A DNA stretch of 64,000 nucleotides from PALSA-188 sp963720075 (GTDB taxonomy: Bacteria; Acidobacteriota; Terriglobia; Terriglobales; Acidobacteriaceae), in contig CAVREG010000014.1 of NCBI GenBank assembly GCA_963720075.1, positions 53,627-117,626 on the forward strand, written 5' to 3'. Position numbers and translations under genes: made by a program. The stretch's first letter is position 1; every line of letters begins with the position of its first letter. Below are positions 18,920-27,778 of this stretch, piece after piece. Under the pieces are notes generated by a model, which searched no databases, was not told the DNA's origin, and saw only the letters and a list, made by a program, of their open reading frames with translations.

Positions 18920-19239
18920 CAGCTTCTCTCCCCGGCAATGCTGTGTTCTGCTCCATAGGCTTTCCGCTTGGGAAATGAAAGCGTACCGGAGGATGAGTTG
19001 AACGCGCGCCATGCATTTTGGTCTTTACTGCCGCAATAGAAAAGTTAGCGGTCGCGTGAACTCTTCGGGGTTTCGTCCCAATCTCGGGAATTTCGGTCAG
19101 ATCGCTACACCGAAGACTCAGTTGCTCGCCGACTTCATTGCAGAATCAGGACTTTTCATACCTGGCGGCGACAGGGACGGCGCGCCTATTATTACTCTCG
19201 TCACATTCCCAAATCAAATTGGCGAGATAGACTCTGACT
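18920..19239. other. 320-bp spacer with nothing recognised
   Basis: Upstream of the diguanylate cyclase. An open frame at 19011-19262 has no family resemblance and no ribosome-binding site, so I do not call it. It probably holds the divergent promoters of the flanking genes; I cannot point to boxes. Confidence 0.4.
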
Positions 19240-20130
19240 ATGGGGCCCCGGTTGCGAAATAGACCGTCAGACAACTCGACCACAAGTGCGCAGGATGGCA
19301 AAGATTCCGAAAGCGTCCTGGCCAATGTCAATCGGGAACTTAGAAAGCTCGAGAAGCGGGACGGGGAGCTGTGGCTGATTGTGACTGCCACCGGGATCCT
19401 GGTAGGAGCGGGACTGCTCGCTCTCGTTCTCCCCGCCGCGTTCCTGAAGTCCGGCAGTCTGCATTTTGAGATCACCGTATCGAAAGAACTCGCGTGCGGC
19501 CTGGTCGTGCTCTTGGCCCTGGCCAATACCTACATCGTCTCTCGTCGCAATGAGTTTCGGCAATTGCGACAAAATACAATCGCAACTGCGATGCAGAATG
19601 AGCTGCTTCGCCTCCAGTCTTTTACAGACCCGCTCACTGAAATCTACAATCGGCGTTCGCTTGAGGAACTGGCCGGACGTTTTATTGCACAAACAAAGCG
19701 CCGGGGATCCCCGCTCACTTTCCTGCTGATTGACGTGGACCGCTTCAAACAGGTCAATACTCGATTCGGACACCTGACCGGCGATTATGTCCTTACCGAG
19801 ATCGCCAACTTGCTAAAAACCTCGATCCGAGGCACGGACGCTGCCATTCGTTACGGCGGCGATGAATTCCTGATCGTGCTGGAGAACACCAGCGCAGCCG
19901 GCGCAGCCATTGTCGTAGACCGGATACAGGGTTGCCTGAATGACTGGAACACGTCGAGCAGTCTCGACAACTTTGCAGTAGGTCTCAGTATCGGCATGGC
20001 GGAATGGTCCGTCGGCAAGAGGCTCGACGAGGTACTCGATCTCGCCGACAAGGACATGTATAAGGAAAAAAGCTACCGTGGCAGTCGCACAATCCCCATC
20101 GAATCCACAAGTCTACTGAAGATCATTTGA
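19240..20130 (+). CDS. Diguanylate cyclase (GGDEF), membrane-anchored
   Basis: Makes cyclic di-GMP. The 296-residue protein has two N-terminal membrane helices (about 45-68 and 80-100), a short linker and one GGDEF domain (about 125-290). The active-site loop is intact (RYGGDEFLIVLE, about 205), and the inhibitory-site RxxD (RGTD) lies exactly five residues before GGDEF, so product inhibition is expected. No sensory domain larger than the membrane anchor is present. With exopolysaccharide loci elsewhere in the window, a role in biofilm control is possible but not shown. Confidence 0.94.
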   Translation: MGPRLRNRPSDNSTTSAQDGKDSESVLANVNRELRKLEKRDGELWLIVTATGILVGAGLLALVLPAAFLKSGSLHFEITVSKELACGLVVLLALANTYIVSRRNEFRQLRQNTIATAMQNELLRLQSFTDPLTEIYNRRSLEELAGRFIAQTKRRGSPLTFLLIDVDRFKQVNTRFGHLTGDYVLTEIANLLKTSIRGTDAAIRYGGDEFLIVLENTSAAGAAIVVDRIQGCLNDWNTSSSLDNFAVGLSIGMAEWSVGKRLDEVLDLADKDMYKEKSYRGSRTIPIESTSLLKII

Positions 20131-20162
20131 GGGCGCGGGCTGTACTGGCCCAACTGAGCCGG

Positions 20163-21875
20163 TTACTGTTTGAGTATCCAGCTGGAGATTTTTTCCAGCG
20201 CCACCGGAGACATTGTCTCTTCGATCTCCGCGTACTCGCTTGGCGCGCCGGTATTCGCATCTTGGAATAGGTGGTTCAAGCCGGGCAATTCGTCAATTTC
20301 GAAATTCTTGTTTCCGGCATCTTCCAGCGCTTTCCGAATGGCTGGCAGGTTTTGATTCGGTGGAACCTGTAAATCTTTTTCGCCGCTGAGCACTAGCACC
20401 GGGCACTTCACCTTTCGCAGCGCGGTCGCGGGGTCATAGGCGAGGAAATACCGAAACCACGGCGACGTAATGGCATTGATCTGCGCGCCAAGCTGGGGAT
20501 CTTTTATCTGATCCGCAAGTTCTTCGCGCAATTCTTTTTTTAATACTGCCTCATCTTTTTCTTTCCCCAACAATGCCAGCAGTTTCCTTTCTTTGGCAGC
20601 GTTCTTCTCCGCCTTGTCGTTGCTCATCCCCGCGCCTTCGGAGATCAGCAACGTTTGCTCTACAAGAATCTGATCTCCCGGCACGCCCGACCCCGCCATC
20701 ATCACAATGAATGCGACGTCGTGATTACGGGCCGCCACCATGGGCGCAATAATTCCGCCCTCGCTGTGACCGATCAATCCGATCTTGCGGGGATCAACTT
20801 CGGGCCGGATCTTAAGAAATGCCACTCCCGCTTCAACGTCGGTGGCAAAATCGGCGGTCGTGGCCGTCGCAAAATCTCCCGTGGATTTGCCGACTCCCCT
20901 ATCATCGGCCCGCAGCACCACAATTCCCTTTCGTGTCAGCCAGTCCGAAAGTACAAGGAATGGCTTGTGACCCATCAGGCTCTCGTCACGATCTTGCGGT
21001 CCTGATCCGGTAATCAACAGCACCGCGGGAAAGGGCCCTTTGCCCGTCGGAATCGTCAATGTAGCCGCAAGCGTATCGCCCTGCACTGGATTGTGATATG
21101 AGACCTCCTCCTCACGATATGGATATGGCCTGACCGGATTCTGCGGACGCCGCCGCTCCAGTTCCGCCTTGTCTTTAACTTTGTTTAGCACGAGTGGCAG
21201 ACTATTCCCGCGTTGTGTCCACGTACCGGAGATGGACGCAAGGTCTTTGCTGATGTTGCCGTCGAAAACGCCACCAATCTGTTTCATTTCGAGCCTTAAA
21301 GACGAGCCATTCTGCGTAACGGTCGTAACGGGCATCCCCATCGCGTTCTGGTCGGGACTATCCGCCGTGGCCATCAGGCCATCCTCGGTGTTAGTGATGT
21401 GGAACACCAAACGCAATTTCATCGTGCCGACGTCGAGCGTGCCCATCCAGGCCCCGTCAATATCCGAAGGCGCAGCCGGTTTGTGTTTGGTTTTAATGGG
21501 CGTGCTCGCGCGCTTGAAATCAAGCGCAAGTTTTTGTCCCTGCGTCCATGAGCCTTTGATCTCGGTCACGTCCTTATTCACCGTGCCTTCGTACGTGCCA
21601 TGAACCGCATCCACCGTTAAGCTCAACTTGGAATCTTTGAACAAGATCGCGGTGACCGGGATTCCGTTAGCGCCCTGATCCACGCTGTCCAGCGTGGCAC
21701 TGAGGGTTCCGTCCTTCGCGGTGCTTATGTGTAGCACGAGACGGAGTTCTCCCGCTCCGGTGTTAAGAGTTCCCTGCCAATCGCCGGCAATCTGCGATTG
21801 TGCTGAACAAGTCGCTGCCAGAGCCGCTATCAACAACATCCCCAGCATCAGTTCCCGCGCGATTACAGTCTTCAT
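20163..21875 (-). CDS. Exported alpha/beta hydrolase with two N-terminal repeat domains
   Basis: A 570-residue protein starting at ATG 21875 with a signal peptide (LMLGMLLIAALAATCSAQ). Two tandem homologous domains of about 100 residues follow: GDWQGTLNTGAGELRLVLHI and GAWMGTLDVGTMKLRLVFHI, each ending in a GSWTQ or GTWTQ strand. They are probably beta-barrel binding modules. The C-terminal alpha/beta hydrolase has the nucleophile elbow GLIGHSEGGIIAPM, the oxyanion region LLITGSGPQDRDES, a GEKDLQVPP acid turn and LPGLNHLFQD with the catalytic His. It probably acts in the periplasm as an esterase or peptidase of unknown substrate. Confidence 0.88.
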   Translation of the reverse strand: MKTVIARELMLGMLLIAALAATCSAQSQIAGDWQGTLNTGAGELRLVLHISTAKDGTLSATLDSVDQGANGIPVTAILFKDSKLSLTVDAVHGTYEGTVNKDVTEIKGSWTQGQKLALDFKRASTPIKTKHKPAAPSDIDGAWMGTLDVGTMKLRLVFHITNTEDGLMATADSPDQNAMGMPVTTVTQNGSSLRLEMKQIGGVFDGNISKDLASISGTWTQRGNSLPLVLNKVKDKAELERRRPQNPVRPYPYREEEVSYHNPVQGDTLAATLTIPTGKGPFPAVLLITGSGPQDRDESLMGHKPFLVLSDWLTRKGIVVLRADDRGVGKSTGDFATATTADFATDVEAGVAFLKIRPEVDPRKIGLIGHSEGGIIAPMVAARNHDVAFIVMMAGSGVPGDQILVEQTLLISEGAGMSNDKAEKNAAKERKLLALLGKEKDEAVLKKELREELADQIKDPQLGAQINAITSPWFRYFLAYDPATALRKVKCPVLVLSGEKDLQVPPNQNLPAIRKALEDAGNKNFEIDELPGLNHLFQDANTGAPSEYAEIEETMSPVALEKISSWILKQ

Positions 21876-22108
21876 CTGCGTTAACCTCTGTAACGGGCTG
21901 GAGCGCCTCATTTTTTCGCCTCTTTCCAGTCGCTGATAATTTCAACTCAAAATTTCCCATCTCGGCACAGTTCCCTTCCGGGAATCCCCGCGTTACTTAG
22001 GTACAGGGTCACCGGACACATTTACGCATGTACCACACTACTTTAATTTAGAGACTCCACCCGTGCATCCCCAGGCCCGGAGTCCCTTTTTGGAGCTTAT
22101 GCACTTCT

Positions 22109-23131
22109 ATGTCTGACAATTTTCAGCTGGGCCTCCTGCCCGAGAGGAAAATAGATTGGCGAACGTTAGTCACCAGCTATGGGCTGGTGACTTTCCTGCT
22201 TCTGCTTTTTCTCTTTCAGCGTTTGGTGTGGCCGGACCAGCTTCAGCTTTTCCAGAAGTACACCGTGACCGATATCATTCCTACGCCCGCTTTACGGCCG
22301 CAACCGATGAAGCACCCAGCCCTGCAGCGAAGGATTGTCGCAAAATTGCCTCCCGTCGAAGTACAGGCTCCGAAATTAATTCTGCCAAAAATTGCGCGAC
22401 TTCAGCCTAAACCGGTTCCGAAAGAAATCGAACCTCCCAAGCTTGACGCGAGGTTTGCAGCGCCAACCATAGTCAGAGTTTCGGCGGCACGCCCGGCGAA
22501 GCTCCTTTACATGGGATCATTTGGAAGCACAGCAGTCGCGACCCTGAACACTACAGCGGAAAAGGTTCAGACCGGAGGCTTCGGCGATCCCAACGGTCTC
22601 AAAGGCGAGGGAAAGAGCCCTTCGCATATGGTCGCCGCAGCCGTAGGTTCGTTCGACTTGCCTCAAGGTGCGGGACACGGCAACGGCACCGGGGGCGCAA
22701 AAGGACTCCAGGGAACGATTGCCAGTGCAGGATTCGGAAATGGGATTGCCCGGCCAAGTCATGGAGATGGCCGCGCATCCGGCGTAGTGACTCAAACGGC
22801 CTTTGCGGCTACTGCTATTGCAACACCTGTCGCGAGGCATGTCGCTGACGAAGGGCCGGCCACGTCACCGATCGAAATCACGTACAAACCGAAGCCGGTT
22901 TATACCGATGAGGCACGCAAACTCCAGTTGCAAGGCGAAGTTCTCTTGGAAGTCACTTTCGAGGCCAACGGACACTTGCACGTGAATCGCGTAGTTCACG
23001 GACTTGGGCATGGTTTGGATGAAGCCGCAGTTGTCGCCGCCAACAATATGCGATTTAAACCGGCGCTGCGCAATGGTTCGCCAGTGGATTTAACGGCTGT
23101 CGTTCATGTGATGTTCGAATTGGCAATGTAG
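22109..23131 (+). CDS. TonB-family protein
   Basis: A 340-residue protein with one membrane helix (about 26-44, TLVTSYGLVTFLLLLFLF), a Pro/Lys-rich periplasmic stretch, a Gly-rich section and a C-terminal TonB domain (about 255-340: YKPKPVYTDEARKLQLQGEV, then AANNMRFKPALRNG). The architecture matches the protein at 756-1769 but the sequence differs, so they are separate paralogues. The M48 protease gene starts 84 bp downstream on the same strand, suggesting a shared transcript. Confidence 0.86.
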   Translation: MSDNFQLGLLPERKIDWRTLVTSYGLVTFLLLLFLFQRLVWPDQLQLFQKYTVTDIIPTPALRPQPMKHPALQRRIVAKLPPVEVQAPKLILPKIARLQPKPVPKEIEPPKLDARFAAPTIVRVSAARPAKLLYMGSFGSTAVATLNTTAEKVQTGGFGDPNGLKGEGKSPSHMVAAAVGSFDLPQGAGHGNGTGGAKGLQGTIASAGFGNGIARPSHGDGRASGVVTQTAFAATAIATPVARHVADEGPATSPIEITYKPKPVYTDEARKLQLQGEVLLEVTFEANGHLHVNRVVHGLGHGLDEAAVVAANNMRFKPALRNGSPVDLTAVVHVMFELAM

Positions 23132-23215
23132 TGAGTAATACCTCGAATTCGAGGCGAAGATTTGAGACGAAGTCGGACTCGAGATCAGATTCGAAGTAAA
23201 GAGAAGCGAGGACTT

Positions 23216-25021
23216 ATGAAGATTGTCACGAACGCTTTGTTTGCTGTCCTAATGATTTCCCTGAGCGCCGCAGCACAACAGGCCGCCCCTCAAGCTTCTG
23301 GCGGGCCTCATTCAGCCCCTTCGCCAGCCGAAGTTGCCGCTAATTCGACGCCATCAGAAACTGCCGCTCCAAACGTCCCGGCATCTCAGCCTGCAGGTGC
23401 GAAGCAAGCCGAACCTGCCGCGTCCCCTGTCGCAACTATGGATGACGTGGTGAATCGTGCCATCTTGCGTGAACACGCGCTGATGGACTTCCTGAAAAAT
23501 CGCAATCCTCTGGTTGAAACCTATTTGCAGGACCTTAAAGGGGATGCACTCCTCGGCGACGTTCCCAAGGGCGATCACTATTTCCTGGGACGCCTTGACC
23601 TGGGCGAAGCGGTGGACCGTCGCGATTATCTTTCTGACAATAAGAGCCTGGAAAAAAATCTCTTGGGTGGAGTCACAAAGCTGTTCAAAGTTCAGTACAA
23701 CCCGATCGGCTTCTCCTGGATGCTCTTCGCCGACCGTCACGACTTTGATCGCAATCACTACGATTTCAAATATGTGCACCGCGAATTCCTTGGAGACGTC
23801 CGCTGCCTGGTCTTCGACGTGAATCCAAAAAAAGATGCCGGCCGTGGTCGCTTCCTCGGCCGTATTTGGATCGAGGACCAGAATTATAACATTGTGCGTC
23901 TAAACGGTACCTACGCTCCCCGTCCAAAAGGATCAGCCTATTTCTTCCATATGGATAGCTGGCGCCTCAACTTGGTCCCCGGTTACTGGCTGCCCGCATA
24001 CATCTACAGCGAAGAAGGGGACTTCAGCTACGGTGCGAAGACCAAGACTGCGTTCAAAGCTCAAACTCGTATCTGGGGTTACAACTTAAAGAACGAAGCT
24101 AAAGAAGATGAACTGACTCAACTGAAGGTTGACTCGGTGAAGGACGACAGCGCCATCGCTCAAGATGCGTCTCCTCTCGAAGCCCAACGGGACTGGCAGC
24201 AGCAGGCCGATGACAACGTTGTCGCGCGATTAGAGCAGGCTGGCCTGCTTGCTCCCGAAAGCGATGTGGACCGGGTTCTTCAAACCGTAGTCAACAATCT
24301 TCTCGTCACCAACAATATTGAATTGCCTCGCCCAGTTCGCACCCGCATGCTACTCACTTCCCCGCTGGAAACTTTCAGCGTCGGCAATACCATAATTATC
24401 AGCCGCGGCTTAGTTGACGTACTTCCCGATGAAGCCAGTCTCGCGATGGTCCTTTCCCACGAACTGGCCCACATCGTTCTTGGCCACAACCTCGGCAGCA
24501 AGTTTGCGTTCAGCGACCGCATGATTTTCAGCGACGACGCCACCTTCGCGAACCTCGGATTCAAGCACAGCCCTGAAGAAGAGACCGCAGCTGACGTCAA
24601 AGCCATCGAGCTGCTCAAAAATTCACCGTACGCTCAAAAAATGGATACCGGCGAATTATTTCTGAAGCAGCTTTCGGAACGGGCCCCCGCTCTGGGCGCC
24701 CTCCTGACGGCTCGCCTCGGTGACAGCTTTGTGGACGGGAAGGGCAACCTGATCCGGCTCTCCGCGCTCGCCAATGCGGGTCCCGCGCTGGACGTAAAGA
24801 AGCTGGATCAAATCGCGGCATTACCGCTTGGAGATCGAGTCAAGGTGAATCCCTGGAGCGATCAGGTAGAACTTACCAAAGCGGCTCCTGTTGCAATCAT
24901 GACCCCGCGCGACAAAATGCCGTTCGAGGTAACTCCATTTTTCCCGCATCTCAGCCGCCTGAACGTGCCCGATACGTCAAGTGGCACAACCGCGGCCGCT
25001 AACACGACCGAAAATCACTGA
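23216..25021 (+). CDS. Large M48-family metalloprotease, exported
   Basis: A 601-residue protein. Start ATG 23216 follows a GAGGA site; the frame extends to 23162. It has a signal peptide (VTNALFAVLMISLSAAAQQ) and a Pro/Ala-rich spacer. A central region of about 250 residues, rich in aromatic residues, resembles outer-membrane-lipoprotein sorting or DUF-type beta folds (YFFHMDSWRLNLVPGYWLPA). An M48 peptidase domain carries VLSHELAHIVLGH (HExxH, about 417) and EEETAADVKAIELL. The N-terminal beta region plus protease is a combination I recall from Acidobacteria but cannot name. It is likely periplasmic or outer-membrane associated, with an unknown substrate. Confidence 0.85.
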   Translation: MKIVTNALFAVLMISLSAAAQQAAPQASGGPHSAPSPAEVAANSTPSETAAPNVPASQPAGAKQAEPAASPVATMDDVVNRAILREHALMDFLKNRNPLVETYLQDLKGDALLGDVPKGDHYFLGRLDLGEAVDRRDYLSDNKSLEKNLLGGVTKLFKVQYNPIGFSWMLFADRHDFDRNHYDFKYVHREFLGDVRCLVFDVNPKKDAGRGRFLGRIWIEDQNYNIVRLNGTYAPRPKGSAYFFHMDSWRLNLVPGYWLPAYIYSEEGDFSYGAKTKTAFKAQTRIWGYNLKNEAKEDELTQLKVDSVKDDSAIAQDASPLEAQRDWQQQADDNVVARLEQAGLLAPESDVDRVLQTVVNNLLVTNNIELPRPVRTRMLLTSPLETFSVGNTIIISRGLVDVLPDEASLAMVLSHELAHIVLGHNLGSKFAFSDRMIFSDDATFANLGFKHSPEEETAADVKAIELLKNSPYAQKMDTGELFLKQLSERAPALGALLTARLGDSFVDGKGNLIRLSALANAGPALDVKKLDQIAALPLGDRVKVNPWSDQVELTKAAPVAIMTPRDKMPFEVTPFFPHLSRLNVPDTSSGTTAAANTTENH

Positions 25022-25184
25022 TACCGCGAGAAGTCTCGAGTTGAAGTAAGCGCAGGCTGGAACCGGTAATCCCGGCTTCCGGCCTTCGTATTTTTCGCCA
25101 TCGTTACCTTATGATTTCGGATGGCGATGGTACACTCTTTCGTCACCTGCGCCACCGTATTCCCGAAAAGAATGGCCAAATGCC

Positions 25185-25901
25185 TTGGTAAATAAGGGGA
25201 ACGCCGATTCACAGCGCGATGAATTGCTGCAAATCGCAGAAGCGCGACTCCACCCCTCGCTGACGAATCCTAACTTTTTGGTACTGCGGTCACGACGGCT
25301 AAACTTCGGGAGATGGATCAATCAGATCCCAGGCCAACGGCTCAATGTTCTCGACGTGGGTGGCCGTTACCAGCCCTACCGCCCGCTATTTCAAGACAGA
25401 GTAGCCACATATCTTGGCCTCGACATTCTCCAGACCGAACTGGTGGACGTTGTCGCTAGCGGAGAATCTCTGCCCTTCCGGGCAAACACCTTCGATGCAG
25501 TAATCGCAACCCAAGTTTTCGATTATTTCTCTCAGCCGCTGCTTGCTGCCGAACAAATTCATTGGGTGCTCAAACCCGGGGGCTGTTTGCTCATGAGTGT
25601 GCCGAGTTTTGCTCCTAGATTCGCTGATGGGGAGATGTGGAGATTCACTTCGACTGGGATACGTTTGTTGCTATCGTCATTCAGAAAAGTAGAGATTGTC
25701 GCCGAAATATATAGTCCCGGGGGCATTATTCGCAGCATCAATCTGGGACTCCTCTCCATCGCGAATTTTCGGCTGCTGGGAAGGATTCTGGAGTTGAGCG
25801 TCGTGCCTATTCTTAACTTATTCGCTATGAGTTTTGAGAAATGCGGATTCACGACCAACGACCAATTCACGCCTAACTACAGCGTGCTCGCCGTAAAATA
25901 A
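25185..25901 (+). CDS. SAM-dependent methyltransferase (class I)
   Basis: A 238-residue protein with the SAM-binding motif VLDVGGRYQPYRPLF (about 47), the acidic loop LGLDILQTELVDVVA, and motif IV VIATQVFDYF followed by LKPGGCLLMSVPSF, as in type-11 methyltransferases. No ATG fits the N-terminus; TTG at 25185 is the best start. It is convergent with the nonulosonate operon, 60 bp from that operon's last gene. This suggests, but does not prove, a role in sugar or polysaccharide methylation. Confidence 0.8.
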   Translation: MVNKGNADSQRDELLQIAEARLHPSLTNPNFLVLRSRRLNFGRWINQIPGQRLNVLDVGGRYQPYRPLFQDRVATYLGLDILQTELVDVVASGESLPFRANTFDAVIATQVFDYFSQPLLAAEQIHWVLKPGGCLLMSVPSFAPRFADGEMWRFTSTGIRLLLSSFRKVEIVAEIYSPGGIIRSINLGLLSIANFRLLGRILELSVVPILNLFAMSFEKCGFTTNDQFTPNYSVLAVK

Positions 25902-25961
25902 ACTTCGAGGAAGCGGCCTTCTATTCGCCACCGTGTATCTGATGCAAACTCCGCATCGGTC

Positions 25962-26165
25962 TCAGATATATCCCAGGTCTTTCAACCTCTCTTCGATGAT
26001 GCGTTGTTCCTCCTGGTCCATTTTCATCGCATCGTCGCGAACCAACTGTTCAAGGACGTATGTGAGAAATTGCTCCAGAGTGCCGAACCGCCTTCCGTAT
26101 TTTTCCTCAGCCGACTGGCATAGGTGTGATGGAAGCCGCAAATCGCGCATATCATCTTCGGGCAT
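25962..26165 (-). CDS. Small acidic helical protein, last gene of the Pse operon
   Basis: A 67-residue protein, mostly charged helix, with LRLPSHLCQSAEEKYGRRFG and a C-terminal EERLKDLGYI. The last decapeptide resembles the C-terminal tail of many sulfatase-like proteins, but no catalytic domain is present. Its ATG overlaps the flippase stop by one base (TGATG), so it is translated as part of the operon. Function unknown; a regulatory or adaptor role is a guess. Confidence 0.7.
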   Translation of the reverse strand: MPEDDMRDLRLPSHLCQSAEEKYGRRFGTLEQFLTYVLEQLVRDDAMKMDQEEQRIIEERLKDLGYI

Positions 26166-27769
26166 CAGGCACTCGCTCCCCGAAGAGGAAACTTAATCCG
26201 CGACCAGATGGCATCCAGAATAATGCGATCATCCGAGTTGAGTCCGGCAACGAGTGCAACGCCGACGAACGTAACATACCCGGCGACCATCGCTATCCCA
26301 GCCAAAACCCACCCCGAACAAAGTCCGAGCAACAATCTACGCTCCAGAAAAAGTACCCCGAGCGTCGCAGCCAAAGGTAAGAGCAAGCGGAAATAGCTGA
26401 GGTTATAGGGAGACATTTCGAGCCTTCGACGTACTTCCCACAGATACCACAAATTCGATACCAGGTTTGTGATCGCCGCAGCAGCAGCGGCTCCGACGAT
26501 ACCCCATCTCGGGATTAGCAGAAACGCCAAAGCCACCATGACAACCGCCATGACTGCCTCAATTTTAATCAGATCGCGCTGATGGCCCGACATTTGCAGT
26601 AAATATCCCACCGATCCCACCCCGCAGTTCACCAGCTGTCCCACTGTGCCAATCACAAGAATAGGCCAGCCAGCTTCAAAATCATGTCCAAAAATGCGCA
26701 TTAAAATCGGGGCAAATATTATCATCACCGCGGCAAGCGGTAGAGTCAGGCCCAAAGACCACTTGGTTAGTGTTTGAAATATTCTGGCCAGCATTGCGTG
26801 TTGCTGGCGAGCGTGAAGTTCGGCGATAGTCGGCGAAAGGATCTGATTCACAGACTGGAGAACGATTGAGACGAACGCAACCAGGGCCATCGCGACCGCA
26901 TAGATCCCAACATCCCGCGCGTTCAAATAAAGCCCAATCAGAATCTTGTCAGATTGAGCCATTAGAAATTCCAATAGGGTCAGACCGAAGGCGAACGCGG
27001 AGAACGAAACAACTTCCTTTTCAAGCGGAGAAAAAATCGCCACCAAAAAACTCGGCCCGGCCGGAGTCAATTTCAGTACCGAAAACGTTAGCAGCACAAG
27101 CACCACAAGTGCGCTTAACACCTGCGCTGCAATGTAACCCCGTAAACCGAACCCCAGGACAATCAAACCTACGCTTAACGCCATGGTCAGGGGAGTTCCT
27201 ATGAAGTTCGTGATCACCGTCCTGCGCATTACATCTTTGTAGCCTGCCAACGCCTGACCCAGAAACGTGGTTAATACTCCCAACAACATAATCATTGCGA
27301 ACAGTCCGAAGTAATTGCTCAAAGCCGCAGTGTGATAGAAGCTGGTCGCGATGCGGGGGCCTATCCATAGCAGCACCAAGCTCAACAATAGATTCGAAAT
27401 CAATAGGATCGAAATTCCACGTCCAAGGAATTTCCTCAGTAGTTCGACTCTACCGGTTGCAGAGTAAGCGGCGATGTATCGCACCGCTGCCTGCGGAAGT
27501 CCGACTGCGTTGAATACTCCCAGCAGCCCTATGATCGTCATTCCCAGGGCATAGACGCCTAGCGCCTCGGCACCCAATTCCCGGGCGAGATATACCTTGA
27601 ACAAATATCCGGTTGCGGCGGTGAATATCGTCCCCAAGAAAAAAACAAAAGAATGGCGCGAAATGTGTCCCATCTGACTCTGGAAGGTCGCATCTGCCAA
27701 TGTTTCGGGAGAGGGATTGGGGGCGAGTGGGTCGAGGGAGAACTGATTTATCGCGGGCGGTTCCTGCAT
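26165..27769 (-). CDS. Polysaccharide/oligosaccharide flippase (Wzx-like, MOP superfamily)
   Basis: A 534-residue integral membrane protein with about 14 helices after a hydrophilic N-terminus of 35 residues, opening with RHSFVFFLGTIFTAATGYLF and YLARELGAEALGVYALGMTI as in RfbX/Wzx flippases. It would move lipid-linked repeat units across the inner membrane. It starts 9 bases after the putative glycosyltransferase gene and is the natural export step for the glycan carrying the sugar made upstream. Confidence 0.93.
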   Translation of the reverse strand: MQEPPAINQFSLDPLAPNPSPETLADATFQSQMGHISRHSFVFFLGTIFTAATGYLFKVYLARELGAEALGVYALGMTIIGLLGVFNAVGLPQAAVRYIAAYSATGRVELLRKFLGRGISILLISNLLLSLVLLWIGPRIATSFYHTAALSNYFGLFAMIMLLGVLTTFLGQALAGYKDVMRRTVITNFIGTPLTMALSVGLIVLGFGLRGYIAAQVLSALVVLVLLTFSVLKLTPAGPSFLVAIFSPLEKEVVSFSAFAFGLTLLEFLMAQSDKILIGLYLNARDVGIYAVAMALVAFVSIVLQSVNQILSPTIAELHARQQHAMLARIFQTLTKWSLGLTLPLAAVMIIFAPILMRIFGHDFEAGWPILVIGTVGQLVNCGVGSVGYLLQMSGHQRDLIKIEAVMAVVMVALAFLLIPRWGIVGAAAAAAITNLVSNLWYLWEVRRRLEMSPYNLSYFRLLLPLAATLGVLFLERRLLLGLCSGWVLAGIAMVAGYVTFVGVALVAGLNSDDRIILDAIWSRIKFPLRGASA

Positions 27770-27778
27770 ACGAATAAA

